Source of the DNA: NZWG01 sp964478995 | Lineage (GTDB): Bacteria; Fidelibacterota; Marinisomatia; Marinisomatales; UBA1611 | Direction: 5' to 3' | Length of the DNA: 34,313 nucleotides | Assembly: GCA_964478995.1 (NCBI GenBank) | Contig: CAYZJY010000012.1 | Location: forward strand, 1 to 34,313 | Part shown: positions 8,138 through 17,089 of the stretch, piece after piece | Layout of the letters: the number at the start of each line of letters is the position of its first letter | Position numbering within the stretch: the stretch's first letter is position 1 | Program-made: the position numbers and the translations under genes | Notes under the pieces: model-generated | Told to the model about the DNA's origin: nothing | The model's input: only the letters and a program-made list of their open reading frames with translations | Databases searched by the model: none

Positions 8138-11100
8138 TTAGAAAGTTACCGTTACACCAAAAGTATATACTTTTGGATTCATCGCCGTAAGAAAATCCTG
8201 ACCTCTTTCACTAGATGTCGCCCCGCTCCAGTTTATCTCTGGATCGGCTCCACTATAGTCTGTCTTGGTCCAAAGGTTTTGGATCGAGTAATAGACCTGT
8301 ACATCATTGACTACATTGAGATTGAATCTCTGAAGAAGATCGCGCACGTTGTAACTAACACTAACCTCCTTCAACCTAGTGAAACTAGCATCACTCAGAT
8401 AGTTCGAAGGGTAACTTGCGTCAGTTTTTGCAAATGCATTTGCGGCATCTTGATATTCTTGTTCCCTGCCAGACTTGATGCCTGAGATGTTTCCTTCATC
8501 ATCAAAATCAACCAATGGATCTATTCCAGACAAAGGATCAGCACCACTCAAACCAATCTGGTCAGCAAGGTCATTTCTGATCTTGTTACTTCCAAAAAAG
8601 ACACCATATCGTTTCGTATCATTAAGCATCATATGTCCTGATTTCCAATTGACAAGAGCATAGACCTTCAGGTTTTTCATGATATTAAAATTAAGAGAAA
8701 GGAATTTGAGATCTGATGGAGCTGAAAGACCAAGATATTTCTTGTAACTACTACCAACTCCAGTGGCACCAGCATACCTCTTGAGGTATGTTGAATCTGA
8801 ATTCCACATGTCCTGAGTAACTGTATCTACCTGAACACCAGCATAGAGTCCGTCATCACCAAAAATTGCACCAGTAACACCAAAATTATACCAAGCGTAC
8901 TTTGGTAGACCTGGTTGAATGACCTGCATTAGAAAACCATCGTAGATCGGTTGTGCCTCAAACTGACCATCATCTAATCTAATGACCTCATTCTCGCTGT
9001 GACTGGATGAGTATGTGATATCAGCAGTAAGTAGATTCGGCTGACCTATGAGTCCTCCCAGATCAGTCGAATATTTTAAAAGCAACTCATTGCCTGACAT
9101 TTTCATCTCACCGACGTTAATTGGCATGTCACTAGCAGTGAGCCCAGTAGATGGTGAGTTTGCTCTTCCAACCAAGGAATTTTCAGCATTCTGTTCATAT
9201 AGAGTATATTCCATTCTCAGGGCACCAAGATTGCTTGGTAATTCCAACTCTAGATCGATCCCATATTCGTTTTCTGCGATCTTCTCAGGTTCAATGGAAG
9301 GGTTTCCAATATTACTGATGGATGCACCACTTCCAATACCACCTGTAGAGGCCTGCCATAGTAATGCAATGTTATCTGCTAGACCAGGTAGCACACCGCT
9401 CTCACCATATGCCATGCGAGGTTTTAAAAGACTGACAAATGATGGCATGAAACCTGCTAGGGTCTTATCAGCTCTCCACCCAAACCTATAACCATTATAT
9501 GATATCTCACTTGCATCTACACCAATGGAACTTGCAAAATCTGTACGATTTGACAGTGTCATGAAGAATTCATCATTATACGACAATTCTTCCGTAAATG
9601 CAGATCCACCATCACGAGAATGAGTGAAATCCTCATCTCCATAGTTCAACTGCTCTCCCGCACCTACGTTTGAAATGGCTGGTGTGTTGAAATCCTGTTT
9701 CTCAAGTCCTAGACCTTGATATCTTAGATCAAAAGCCTGCCTGGTAAATGATGTCCTAGACTGGATTGGTCCAAAATTGTAGTTGTATGAAAAACCAAAT
9801 TCATAGGACATCTCTTGATTCTGGCGAAGGTAGAGACCTTTACGCCCTAATGGCCATATGAACGGGAATGGTGTTTTAAAATTCAGGTCTTCCTTAATAT
9901 GAGAATCATCAATACCAATACGTCCATTAATGGAAAAATTCTGCAGAAGTCCTCCTGCCAGATCAGAATCACCAAATGGTCTGTATTTCATTGACAATGA
10001 ACCGATGAATCTTTTTGAATCTGATCGGTATTGGATCTTATCATGGATGCTAGCACTGTCTAGCCAATTAAATGGCTGGTATTGCTGTGTTCCATCTGGA
10101 CGGCCACTACCATCATTATCATCTGCACTATTCAATAATGGCTCTCCATTCTCATCATATTCAGCAGTTGCCCAATATGTGTTACCTAACCACCCAAAGA
10201 TGTTATTGTCATTCTGAGGTATGGTCTTTTGACTAGAGACATAATTAGTTGTAAGAGAAATATTAAGGTTTTCAGCTGCCGCTATGTCAAGGTTGAGCCG
10301 TGCACTCTGGCGATCCATGTAGTTCTGACTCTTATTCAGAACTAATCCCTCTTCATATCGATCGTCCAGTGCAACATAATAGTTCATGCCACCAGTTCCA
10401 CCTGTCACACTTAGATTATGTTGTTCAATTGTACCTGGAGTATGAACTTTATTCAATTCATCCCAAGAATAGTAACCATCATCAAGGCTAAAATCATAGG
10501 ACTGCTCATTCGTACCAGTCACATTTTTGTATTTAAGCGTGTAAGCCTTACCATCCGCTCTATTTTGCTTACCACCTCTTTTCGTGGTGATCAATACCAC
10601 ACCGTTAGAACCATTGGTGCCATAGGTGGTTGCAGCCGCAGGGCCTTTAAGAACCTCTATGTTCTCAATATCCTCTGGGTTAAGATCAGCCAGGGTTGAA
10701 AAACCCTGTCCACCTGCGTAATAATTTTTATACTCTTCATTATCCAATCTAACACCATCAACGTATATAACAGGCTGTTCATTGCCATTAAGACCGCCAC
10801 CTGCTCGCACATCAAAACGAAAACCTCCTCCAACGTTCCCACTCGATTTGCGAATATCGACTCCAGATACCTTACCATAAAGTAATTGGGAAACATCGCT
10901 GAAAGCATTTGTCTCCGTTAGCTCTGAAGCATCAAGCCTTGAAACAGAGACCTCTGTATTTCCAAAACTCCTCTCGGATGCCATTCCAGTAACCACAATT
11001 GCCTCTGAGGCAAATACATCCTGTTTCAGGTTAAAGACCAAGTTTTCTCTATCGGATGTTGTGAGTACCATCTTCTTATATCCGATGTACGTCGCAACAA

Positions 11101-11299
11101 GGGAGAATTCTCCAGATGGATCGTAATCTATCGAAAATGAACCATCCTCATTTGTTGCTGCACCCATGTTGGTACCTTCTACCAATACATTAGCGCCAAA
11201 AAGAGGTTGACCATTCTCGTCACTTACCTTACCAGTGACCGTCGCAAACAAATAATTCGCGAAGAGCAGGACAGGTAACATTCTGAGGCATATTTTCAT
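8138..11299 (-). CDS. SusC/RagA-like TonB-dependent outer-membrane transporter
   Basis: A 1053-residue outer-membrane receptor. A signal peptide (about 1-20) is followed by a carboxypeptidase-D-regulatory-like beta domain (about 21-92; VTGKVSDENGQPLFGANV). Next comes a plug domain (about 115-240) with LLYGKVSGVDI, the glycine-rich DVRAGGG, the YVDGVRLDN motif and NGVVLITTKRG. The rest is a beta-barrel ending in aromatic Phe (VYTFGVTVTF). This order is diagnostic for SusC-type transporters, which import large ligands using TonB energy together with a SusD lid. The start ATG at 11299 has AGGAGA upstream, and a strong sigma-70-like promoter lies 36-64 bases upstream of the start codon. It heads the susCD transcript. 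No specific substrate can be read from the sequence; context suggests peptides. Confidence 0.95.
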   Translation of the reverse strand: MKICLRMLPVLLFANYLFATVTGKVSDENGQPLFGANVLVEGTNMGAATNEDGSFSIDYDPSGEFSLVATYIGYKKMVLTTSDRENLVFNLKQDVFASEAIVVTGMASERSFGNTEVSVSRLDASELTETNAFSDVSQLLYGKVSGVDIRKSSGNVGGGFRFDVRAGGGLNGNEQPVIYVDGVRLDNEEYKNYYAGGQGFSTLADLNPEDIENIEVLKGPAAATTYGTNGSNGVVLITTKRGGKQNRADGKAYTLKYKNVTGTNEQSYDFSLDDGYYSWDELNKVHTPGTIEQHNLSVTGGTGGMNYYVALDDRYEEGLVLNKSQNYMDRQSARLNLDIAAAENLNISLTTNYVSSQKTIPQNDNNIFGWLGNTYWATAEYDENGEPLLNSADDNDGSGRPDGTQQYQPFNWLDSASIHDKIQYRSDSKRFIGSLSMKYRPFGDSDLAGGLLQNFSINGRIGIDDSHIKEDLNFKTPFPFIWPLGRKGLYLRQNQEMSYEFGFSYNYNFGPIQSRTSFTRQAFDLRYQGLGLEKQDFNTPAISNVGAGEQLNYGDEDFTHSRDGGSAFTEELSYNDEFFMTLSNRTDFASSIGVDASEISYNGYRFGWRADKTLAGFMPSFVSLLKPRMAYGESGVLPGLADNIALLWQASTGGIGSGASISNIGNPSIEPEKIAENEYGIDLELELPSNLGALRMEYTLYEQNAENSLVGRANSPSTGLTASDMPINVGEMKMSGNELLLKYSTDLGGLIGQPNLLTADITYSSSHSENEVIRLDDGQFEAQPIYDGFLMQVIQPGLPKYAWYNFGVTGAIFGDDGLYAGVQVDTVTQDMWNSDSTYLKRYAGATGVGSSYKKYLGLSAPSDLKFLSLNFNIMKNLKVYALVNWKSGHMMLNDTKRYGVFFGSNKIRNDLADQIGLSGADPLSGIDPLVDFDDEGNISGIKSGREQEYQDAANAFAKTDASYPSNYLSDASFTRLKEVSVSYNVRDLLQRFNLNVVNDVQVYYSIQNLWTKTDYSGADPEINWSGATSSERGQDFLTAMNPKVYTFGVTVTF

Positions 11300-11334
11300 G
11301 AATATCTCCTAGGTATTAATTAATAACTTATCGA

Positions 11335-11363
11335 ATTCTAGGAGAACAATAACTAAATGTCAA
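11335..11363 (-). promoter_or_regulatory. Sigma-70-like promoter of susCD
   Basis: On the minus strand TTGACA (11363-11358), a 17-base spacer and TAGAAT (11340-11335) lie just upstream of susC. This is a near-consensus sigma-70 pair. A second TTGACA occurs at 11394-11389, but only a poor -10 follows it at the right distance. The spacing to the start codon leaves a short leader with AGGAGA. No terminator hairpin is visible between this region and the molybdoenzyme gene that ends at 11424. Confidence 0.72.
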
Positions 11364-11423
11364 TAATATTTTAATTATGAAATTTTCTTGTCAAATACTG
11401 AGCACCATACGGGTAGGTGAAAA

Positions 11424-14261
11424 TTATTTAAGGTAGAATTGCTCTTCTTGCGGAGTAAGGGGCCTACCCATCCAAAGAGGCCGTCTTAGTCCATTTGGAT
11501 GGGTCTCTTTTTCCTTGGCCCATTCATTCCACCTTTTGAAATGCTCAAAGGATCTATTGGTATCTACAAAAATATCTCCATATCGCTCATCTGACCCAGG
11601 CTTGGATATACTTATCTTTTGTAGCCAACAATGTGCGCCTGAAATTGGATCAGGATTGGTGGCATGTGTTATGTTCTGGTGAACTCCCCCATCTCTCCAC
11701 CATATTCTATTGGTATCAGGGTCTTTGGTCTTCCAAGACTGTATCCCTTTTACCGTCCTCATCTTCCACTTTCCACTCCCCATGTCTTCTATGTCAACGG
11801 TATTTGTCATGAAACGATTACCTTCATCCTGCTGCCTACGCCATCTTCCAATATGGTGTGAACAGGCAACTACTCCAGGCTTGATCGCCTCCGTAACCCA
11901 GACCTTGTCCACAAACCAGCCGATCTGTGTGGTTATTTTTAAAAGGTCACCATTTTCAACACCAATTCTCTTAGCATCCTTGGTATGAATCCATATTGGA
12001 TTCCGGTGTGCTATCTCTGTAAGCCACTTAGCATTGGCAGAACGTGAATGTATGTGTGTAGGTAATCTGAAATTTGGTAATAAGATGCATTCTTCTTTGC
12101 TTTTATCCAATAAGGTTGGATGCACATGGCTCTTGATCCTATATCCAGGTGTCGCATGCTCAGGATATCCAAAGTCAACCATGGTCTGAGAGTAGAGTTC
12201 TTGCCTTTTTGATGGTGTGGGGAATCCAGAATACATTTCTCCATCAACCTGAATTCCTACTACCTTATTATCTCTCATGATCTGGCCATTGGGAGAAATT
12301 TCAACATCTTCATGTTGAATGGGTATCTCATTATTCTTATAGATATTGTCATCTACAAGAAATGCACCAAATTTTCGCATGTAATCTAGCGGGGTCATGC
12401 CCTCCTTGCGCGCTGCTGCAGGTAATCCATCCGTATTCTCAAATATGTATTGATAATATTCGTCCACATTGATCTTCTCACCTTCTCTATAGGGGCTCAT
12501 GAAATGCTTGCGAATACCTAAGTCATCATCCTTATCTATTTCCCAAGATAGTTCTATCCAAAACTCATCTTCCTCCCATACCTCTCCGGGGTTTACCTCA
12601 TGCGTGAATTTGACATCCTTTCCATCTCTTCGAGCCTTTTCTCTTAAGACTGGTTGTCGGAAGGCGATCCATATTCCTGCTTGGGTCTCATAGGAATTAA
12701 TATCATGTCGTTCTGAGGCATGCCCCATGGGCAGGACATAATCAGCAAAGAATGCCGTCTCATTCCAAGTCGGTGTCAATGCAACATGGCAACCTATCTT
12801 TTCCTTGTCAGACAGCATCTCTATCCATGTGAATCCATCTGGATATGTCCACACAGGGTTAAATACCCGCGTAAAATACACGTCCAGTTTACCTCTATTA
12901 TCCTTTAAGAGATGGGGGAGGATTTGACTCATCTCATAATGCGCAAGGGTATATTCACGTGGCCAATTGAGTTCATTCCAAGCATCTGGTCCGGGAGGAG
13001 AATCAAAGAATTCAGGATGAAATTTATTCCAAGCACTTGGAGAAGTACCGCCTTCAGCGCCAATGGAACCCGTAAGAACATTGAGCAAATGCAGTGTGCG
13101 GGAGACCTGCCATCCTCCTAGGTTACCAATAGATGGTCCACGCCAAACATGGGAAGAAAATCTGCTTCCAGCATTCCCTATCAATCTCGCAATGCGAGTT
13201 ATCTGTTCAACATCGATCTGTGCCTCTTCAGCAGCAAATTCAGGAGTATAATCACACCACTCCTCTTTTAATCTAATAATGAACTGGTCGAATTCGATTG
13301 GATCATTGGGATGTAATTTTTCTAGGTATTCGTCCCAGTTGACCCAATTCTCAAGATAATGATGGTCATAGAGATCTTCATCCAAAAGTATCTTTGCAAT
13401 GGCCATGAAAACTGCTGATTCACTACCAGGGTATGTTGGTAACCATTCATCAGCCATGGATGCAGTGTTTGACAGTCGAGGATCAAGCACGATCAATTTT
13501 GCACCTTTCATCATGCCTTCCATTATTCTCTGTGCATGTGGATTGAAATAATGTCCTGTTTCCAAATGAGAGGATGCCAATAGAATAACTTCTGCATTTG
13601 TATGATCTGGACTTGGTCTATCATATTTATGCCATAGTGCATATCCAGTTCTTGCTCCTGCAGAGCAAATATTCGTATGAGAATTATGGCCATCTATACC
13701 CCATGCCTTCAACACACGTTCTGCATATCCTTCATGACCAGGTCGACCTACATGATATACGACTCCATCCTTCCGCTTACGTATTGAAGACCCGATCTTT
13801 TCTGCTATCTCACTCAAGGCTTGACTCCAACTGATTCGTTCCCATTTACCTTCCCCTCTATTGCCAACTCGTTTCATGGGATAAAGAATTCTCTCAGTAT
13901 CATTGATCTGATTTATCGTGGCTGGTCCTTTAGCGCAATTTCTGCCTCTACTTCCAGGATGATGTGGATTACCTTCAAATTTTCTTACTTCATCGGATTC
14001 CTTATCAATATAGGCCAATAACCCGCATGCTGACTCACAATTGAAGCAGGTCGTTGGAACGATCGAATAATGTCGTTCTTTTTTATTTGGCCATTCCAGG
14101 GGATCCAATTCAACAAAATCATTCCACTCACTAGGGTCAGGATATTTATAGAGTTCACGCGGTCCTTCCATTTCAAGATCTTCAGACCAATCTGGGCGAT
14201 CTGAGATCTTAGGAATAAGGCCCAAAGATTCAGAGAATGTCTCGATCCAACTACGCTTCAT
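11424..14261 (-). CDS. Molybdopterin oxidoreductase catalytic subunit (Psr/Phs/Soe type)
   Basis: A 945-residue DMSO-reductase-superfamily protein. An N-terminal [4Fe-4S] motif is present: Cys72, Cys75, Cys79 and Cys109 (TTCFNCESAC ... RNCAKG). The likely molybdenum ligand is Cys199 in HTNICSAGARTG; a Cys ligand is characteristic of the polysulfide/thiosulfate reductase, sulfite dehydrogenase and related branches. The MGD-binding C-terminal domain is present (for example HSRSANAKWL, VENGDLLKITT). There is no twin-arginine signal, so it should act in the cytoplasm, unlike PsrA/PhsA and like SoeA. It starts two bases after its membrane partner's stop, so the two form an operon. mobA and a cysteine dioxygenase are divergent neighbours, which makes sulfite oxidation attractive. 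The substrate cannot be proved from sequence. Confidence 0.85.
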   Translation of the reverse strand: MKRSWIETFSESLGLIPKISDRPDWSEDLEMEGPRELYKYPDPSEWNDFVELDPLEWPNKKERHYSIVPTTCFNCESACGLLAYIDKESDEVRKFEGNPHHPGSRGRNCAKGPATINQINDTERILYPMKRVGNRGEGKWERISWSQALSEIAEKIGSSIRKRKDGVVYHVGRPGHEGYAERVLKAWGIDGHNSHTNICSAGARTGYALWHKYDRPSPDHTNAEVILLASSHLETGHYFNPHAQRIMEGMMKGAKLIVLDPRLSNTASMADEWLPTYPGSESAVFMAIAKILLDEDLYDHHYLENWVNWDEYLEKLHPNDPIEFDQFIIRLKEEWCDYTPEFAAEEAQIDVEQITRIARLIGNAGSRFSSHVWRGPSIGNLGGWQVSRTLHLLNVLTGSIGAEGGTSPSAWNKFHPEFFDSPPGPDAWNELNWPREYTLAHYEMSQILPHLLKDNRGKLDVYFTRVFNPVWTYPDGFTWIEMLSDKEKIGCHVALTPTWNETAFFADYVLPMGHASERHDINSYETQAGIWIAFRQPVLREKARRDGKDVKFTHEVNPGEVWEEDEFWIELSWEIDKDDDLGIRKHFMSPYREGEKINVDEYYQYIFENTDGLPAAARKEGMTPLDYMRKFGAFLVDDNIYKNNEIPIQHEDVEISPNGQIMRDNKVVGIQVDGEMYSGFPTPSKRQELYSQTMVDFGYPEHATPGYRIKSHVHPTLLDKSKEECILLPNFRLPTHIHSRSANAKWLTEIAHRNPIWIHTKDAKRIGVENGDLLKITTQIGWFVDKVWVTEAIKPGVVACSHHIGRWRRQQDEGNRFMTNTVDIEDMGSGKWKMRTVKGIQSWKTKDPDTNRIWWRDGGVHQNITHATNPDPISGAHCWLQKISISKPGSDERYGDIFVDTNRSFEHFKRWNEWAKEKETHPNGLRRPLWMGRPLTPQEEQFYLK

Positions 14262-14263
14262 CT

Positions 14264-15871
14264 TTAACTCAAGGGTATCATTTGAGGAACACGAATTCTA
14301 ACAAACTCAGTTAGGTAGATTCCAACTAACGTCATCACGCCAGCAAAAAGAGCATGGGTTGGAACAGTCTGCATGACCAATAGGGGAAGCATGTTCCCCA
14401 ATAGAATACCGATCCAAAAATATTTTGAGTAGTATCCTTTGGTCATGCCCACGATCGCTTTTTTAGTATCAGGTGTATCCTTGTGGAAAAACAATTCTTT
14501 CAAGATGATCAATAAATTCAATAAAATGGAATATTGTAGAACCTTTGCCATCAATGGAGTCAAATAAGGATCTAGTATCATGAATGCCACCGCACCACAC
14601 ATCACGGCATGTAAAAGCATGTGGATCGCACCAATGAAAGGCGATTGCCACAGATCTCGAGCCCGTGCTTGGTCAAAAAGAAATGCGGTATAGATCGCAC
14701 CTAATATTGAGAATATTGCACCAAGACCCCAAAACACATCGATACCTATTTCAAAAAAATTATCGATCAGAAGAAGTGTAACTATTAAACCAAACACGGT
14801 GATGATGTAGGCCCCCTTGACTAGCCAAGATCTCCACTGAGGACGTAAGAGAACATATAGGAATCTATCTGGTCTGTCTAGATCTTTGACCAATAATGCT
14901 CCGGTCAAACCCATGAAGAACAAGGTCATTAAAAGACCATTCAATTCAGTTGCCTTACTGATATCATCACTAAAAATCTTGAATAAAGCCATCATTAAAA
15001 ATGTTCCGGTCGCCATTGCCTTTGTCCATACATAGGCGGCTACCTCCCAACCCCAGAGCACTCCTTTACTTGGTGAGTCATAAACTCGGCGAGCACTATC
15101 AGAATCCACACTATCTTGGATCTCTTTTGCTACATCATCAATGGCTCTCTGATCCATGGACATTCCAGAGTTAGCAGAATTTTCCATCGCCAATTGGATC
15201 AATAGATTCTCATTATCTGCTTCTGATAGACGCTTGTCTGCATATTGTGCATAGTGTCCAACCCCCTTGGATTGTTCTGACCAAACATATTCCCAATCTG
15301 CTTGGGTCGAATTAGGGTCAAGCATTTCATTACTCCCATTCACATAATAAAGGTTTGGAACAGTATTTTTTTCTGGTTTTCTGACCATGGTATCTTCTTC
15401 AGCAACAAGCTCAGATATCTTTGAATCATGATCGTCTAGGTCTCCAGAAATGATTGCCTCCACAGGGCAAACTATTACGCATGCCGGTTCATATCCACCA
15501 TCAAGTCTATGTGCACAATAATTACATTTTGCTGCAGTATTTGTATCTGGATCTATGTACAATGCATCATAGGGGCACGCCTGCATGCAAGACTTACATC
15601 CAATGCAACGGTCATTATCAAAATCCACTACTCCATCTGAACGATCATAGAGTGCCGTTGTAGGACAGATCTCAACACATGGCGCATTGGAACAATGATT
15701 GCATCGATGGACAGAGAACTCACGGGAATTATTTGGAAAAATTCCCTTCTCTACATATTTCACATGGGTGCGGTTGACACCAATTGACACATCGTGCTCG
15801 CTTTTGCAAGCTACAGTACAAGCATGACAACCTATGCACAGACGGTTATCAATGACAAAGCCATAATTCAT
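14264..15871 (-). CDS. Fused four-cluster ferredoxin / NrfD-type membrane subunit
   Basis: A 535-residue fusion. Residues 1-140 are a PsrB/DmsB-like electron-transfer unit with 16 cysteines in four groups (12/15/18/22, 57/60/65/69, 89/92/95/99, 116/119/131/135), enough for four [4Fe-4S] clusters. A linker follows (about 140-270). Residues 274-530 form an NrfD/PsrC-like membrane part with about eight helices, including the family hallmark DLDRPDRFLY followed by SWLVKGAY. It should carry electrons between the quinone pool and the catalytic subunit encoded 2 bases downstream. These two parts are separate genes in classical PsrBC, PhsBC and SoeBC; here they are one chain. No signal peptide precedes the ferredoxin part, so it should face the cytoplasm. 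The start is ATG at 15871 without a clear Shine-Dalgarno. Confidence 0.88.
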   Translation of the reverse strand: MNYGFVIDNRLCIGCHACTVACKSEHDVSIGVNRTHVKYVEKGIFPNNSREFSVHRCNHCSNAPCVEICPTTALYDRSDGVVDFDNDRCIGCKSCMQACPYDALYIDPDTNTAAKCNYCAHRLDGGYEPACVIVCPVEAIISGDLDDHDSKISELVAEEDTMVRKPEKNTVPNLYYVNGSNEMLDPNSTQADWEYVWSEQSKGVGHYAQYADKRLSEADNENLLIQLAMENSANSGMSMDQRAIDDVAKEIQDSVDSDSARRVYDSPSKGVLWGWEVAAYVWTKAMATGTFLMMALFKIFSDDISKATELNGLLMTLFFMGLTGALLVKDLDRPDRFLYVLLRPQWRSWLVKGAYIITVFGLIVTLLLIDNFFEIGIDVFWGLGAIFSILGAIYTAFLFDQARARDLWQSPFIGAIHMLLHAVMCGAVAFMILDPYLTPLMAKVLQYSILLNLLIILKELFFHKDTPDTKKAIVGMTKGYYSKYFWIGILLGNMLPLLVMQTVPTHALFAGVMTLVGIYLTEFVRIRVPQMIPLS

Positions 15872-15883
15872 AATTTCACAGGC

Positions 15884-15911
15884 ATATTAGGATATGAAAA
15901 TAACAAATCAA
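15884..15911 (-). promoter_or_regulatory. Possible promoter of the molybdoenzyme operon
   Basis: Minus strand: TTGATT (15911-15906), 16-base spacer, TAATAT (15889-15884). It lies in the 79-base divergent gap with mobA. The expected start site would leave only a few bases before the ATG at 15871, so the transcript might be nearly leaderless. The same gap has an AT-only inverted repeat, TATTAA-TC-TTAATA, at 15921-15934. Confidence 0.35.
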
Positions 15912-15950
15912 ATGTTATGGTATTAATCTTAATAATAGGGAAGTTCTTAC

Positions 15951-16532
15951 ATGATACCTGCAACAGCATGCATATTAATAGGTGGAGATAGTAATAGATT
16001 TGGGTCACCAAAATGGAGAGCAGTGATAGAAGGTACCACGGTTCTAGACCGAATTTGGAAATCATGTGAGTTTTTTGAATACAGGCATGTGATTGGCAAG
16101 GATCATCCAGAAGACCTGAATAAGGACTTCATCAAGGACATGTTAGAAATAAAAGCACCAATTAATGGTCTACATGCTGCATTAGAAAATTCTAATACCG
16201 ACTGGATCTTGCTACTATCATGCGATCTACCACTAATAAGTGCGGACATTCTCAATGATCTTTGGAATGAAACTGATGCAAATAAAAGCATCATAGTCCC
16301 AATGGTGAACAAGAGGTTGGAACCCACATGTGCACTCTATCATAAAAGAATTCTTAGTACATGTAATGTAAGGATCCAAAAAAATGACCTTGGATTGAAT
16401 GGATTGATCAAAAGCATTGAATTTCATTGCGTGGACATGACCGATAGAGAAGATCGATTTTTTAACATGAATACAAAAAATGATATGAGTGAAGCAGAAA
16501 AAATATTAAGATTAAAAAGGAATGCTAGATAA
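15951..16532 (+). CDS. mobA: Molybdenum cofactor guanylyltransferase (MobA)
   Basis: A 193-residue nucleotidyltransferase. The GTP-binding start ACILIGGDSNRFGSPK (about 6-21) is the MobA version of the GGxSxRMGxxK loop. APINGLHAAL (about 69-78) corresponds to the GPLAGI segment, and LLSCDLPL (about 88-95) holds the metal Asp. MobA attaches GMP to molybdopterin to give the guanine dinucleotide cofactor that DMSO-reductase-family enzymes need. It is divergent from such an enzyme, so it probably serves it. AGGGAAG precedes the ATG. The N-terminal loop departs slightly from consensus (DSNRFG for RSRRMG), which is common among divergent homologues. Confidence 0.88.
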   Translation: MIPATACILIGGDSNRFGSPKWRAVIEGTTVLDRIWKSCEFFEYRHVIGKDHPEDLNKDFIKDMLEIKAPINGLHAALENSNTDWILLLSCDLPLISADILNDLWNETDANKSIIVPMVNKRLEPTCALYHKRILSTCNVRIQKNDLGLNGLIKSIEFHCVDMTDREDRFFNMNTKNDMSEAEKILRLKRNAR

Positions 16533-16543
16533 TAATCTTGACC

Positions 16544-17065
16544 ATGATACAATCAGTCATCAATAAACTAAAAGAATTTGCCAAAGAAGACTTTCCAGTC
16601 CCTGCTGTTTCATCATACCTATCCAGTCTTGATCTTGGTGATGATTGGCTCAAGAAGTATGATCTTAGAATTAGTGATCATTATACAAGAAATCTGATCC
16701 ATAGAGATACTGATTTTGAGATCATGGTCATATGCTGGCCTCCAAATACATCTGCACCCATCCATGGCCACGAGGGTGAAAAATGCTGGGCAAGGGTACA
16801 AACAGGACAACTAACGATCTGTAATTATGAAGAATTGTCATCCAAACCACTAAAATTACTTAAGATCCAGGAACTTGTAGGGTCGCCAGGTTTTCTTGAT
16901 GGGCCTGCAGACATACACTCTGTTGAGAATATTTCAAATGAGTTTGCCATCAGTCTACATGTATATGCCAAACCGTACGATGCGTGTGACATATATGACC
17001 TAGATAAAGGGCTAGTTGAAAGAACAAGATTGAGCTACCACAGCATGGATGGAGATCTCTGCTAG
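16544..17065 (+). CDS. cdo: Cysteine dioxygenase, type I
   Basis: A 173-residue cupin that adds O2 to cysteine, giving cysteine sulfinate. The motif YTRNLI (about 47-52) holds the Arg that binds the cysteine carboxylate in known enzymes; Gln there would suggest mercaptopropionate dioxygenase. Iron ligands are His74 and His76 (HGHEGEKC) and His125 (DIHSVEN). Cys81 is spaced like mammalian Cys93, and Tyr141 (SLHVYAKPYD) like Tyr157, the pair that forms a thioether crosslink in mammals. I use the ATG at 16544; a TTG two codons upstream also fits. It follows mobA by 11 bases, presumably co-transcribed, and is divergent from the molybdoenzyme operon. It converges on rpiB with only 7 bases between the stops. 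Confidence 0.93.
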   Translation: MIQSVINKLKEFAKEDFPVPAVSSYLSSLDLGDDWLKKYDLRISDHYTRNLIHRDTDFEIMVICWPPNTSAPIHGHEGEKCWARVQTGQLTICNYEELSSKPLKLLKIQELVGSPGFLDGPADIHSVENISNEFAISLHVYAKPYDACDIYDLDKGLVERTRLSYHSMDGDLC

Positions 17066-17089
17066 ATAAATATTATTCGTCTAGTTTTT
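17062..17089 (+). terminator. Possible terminator after cysteine dioxygenase
   Basis: CTAGA (17062-17066) pairs with TCTAG (17080-17084), followed by TTTTT. The stem includes the cysteine dioxygenase stop codon and the T-run lies inside the 3' end of rpiB. The stem is only 5 bp, so this is weak, but it is the only terminator-like structure at this convergent junction. Confidence 0.3.

Noticed and set aside
11424..15871. Naming the molybdoenzyme soeABC, psrABC or ttrABC outright
   Set aside because: Motifs fix the superfamily and Cys ligand but not the substrate; the sulfite role rests on neighbours, so no gene symbol is given.
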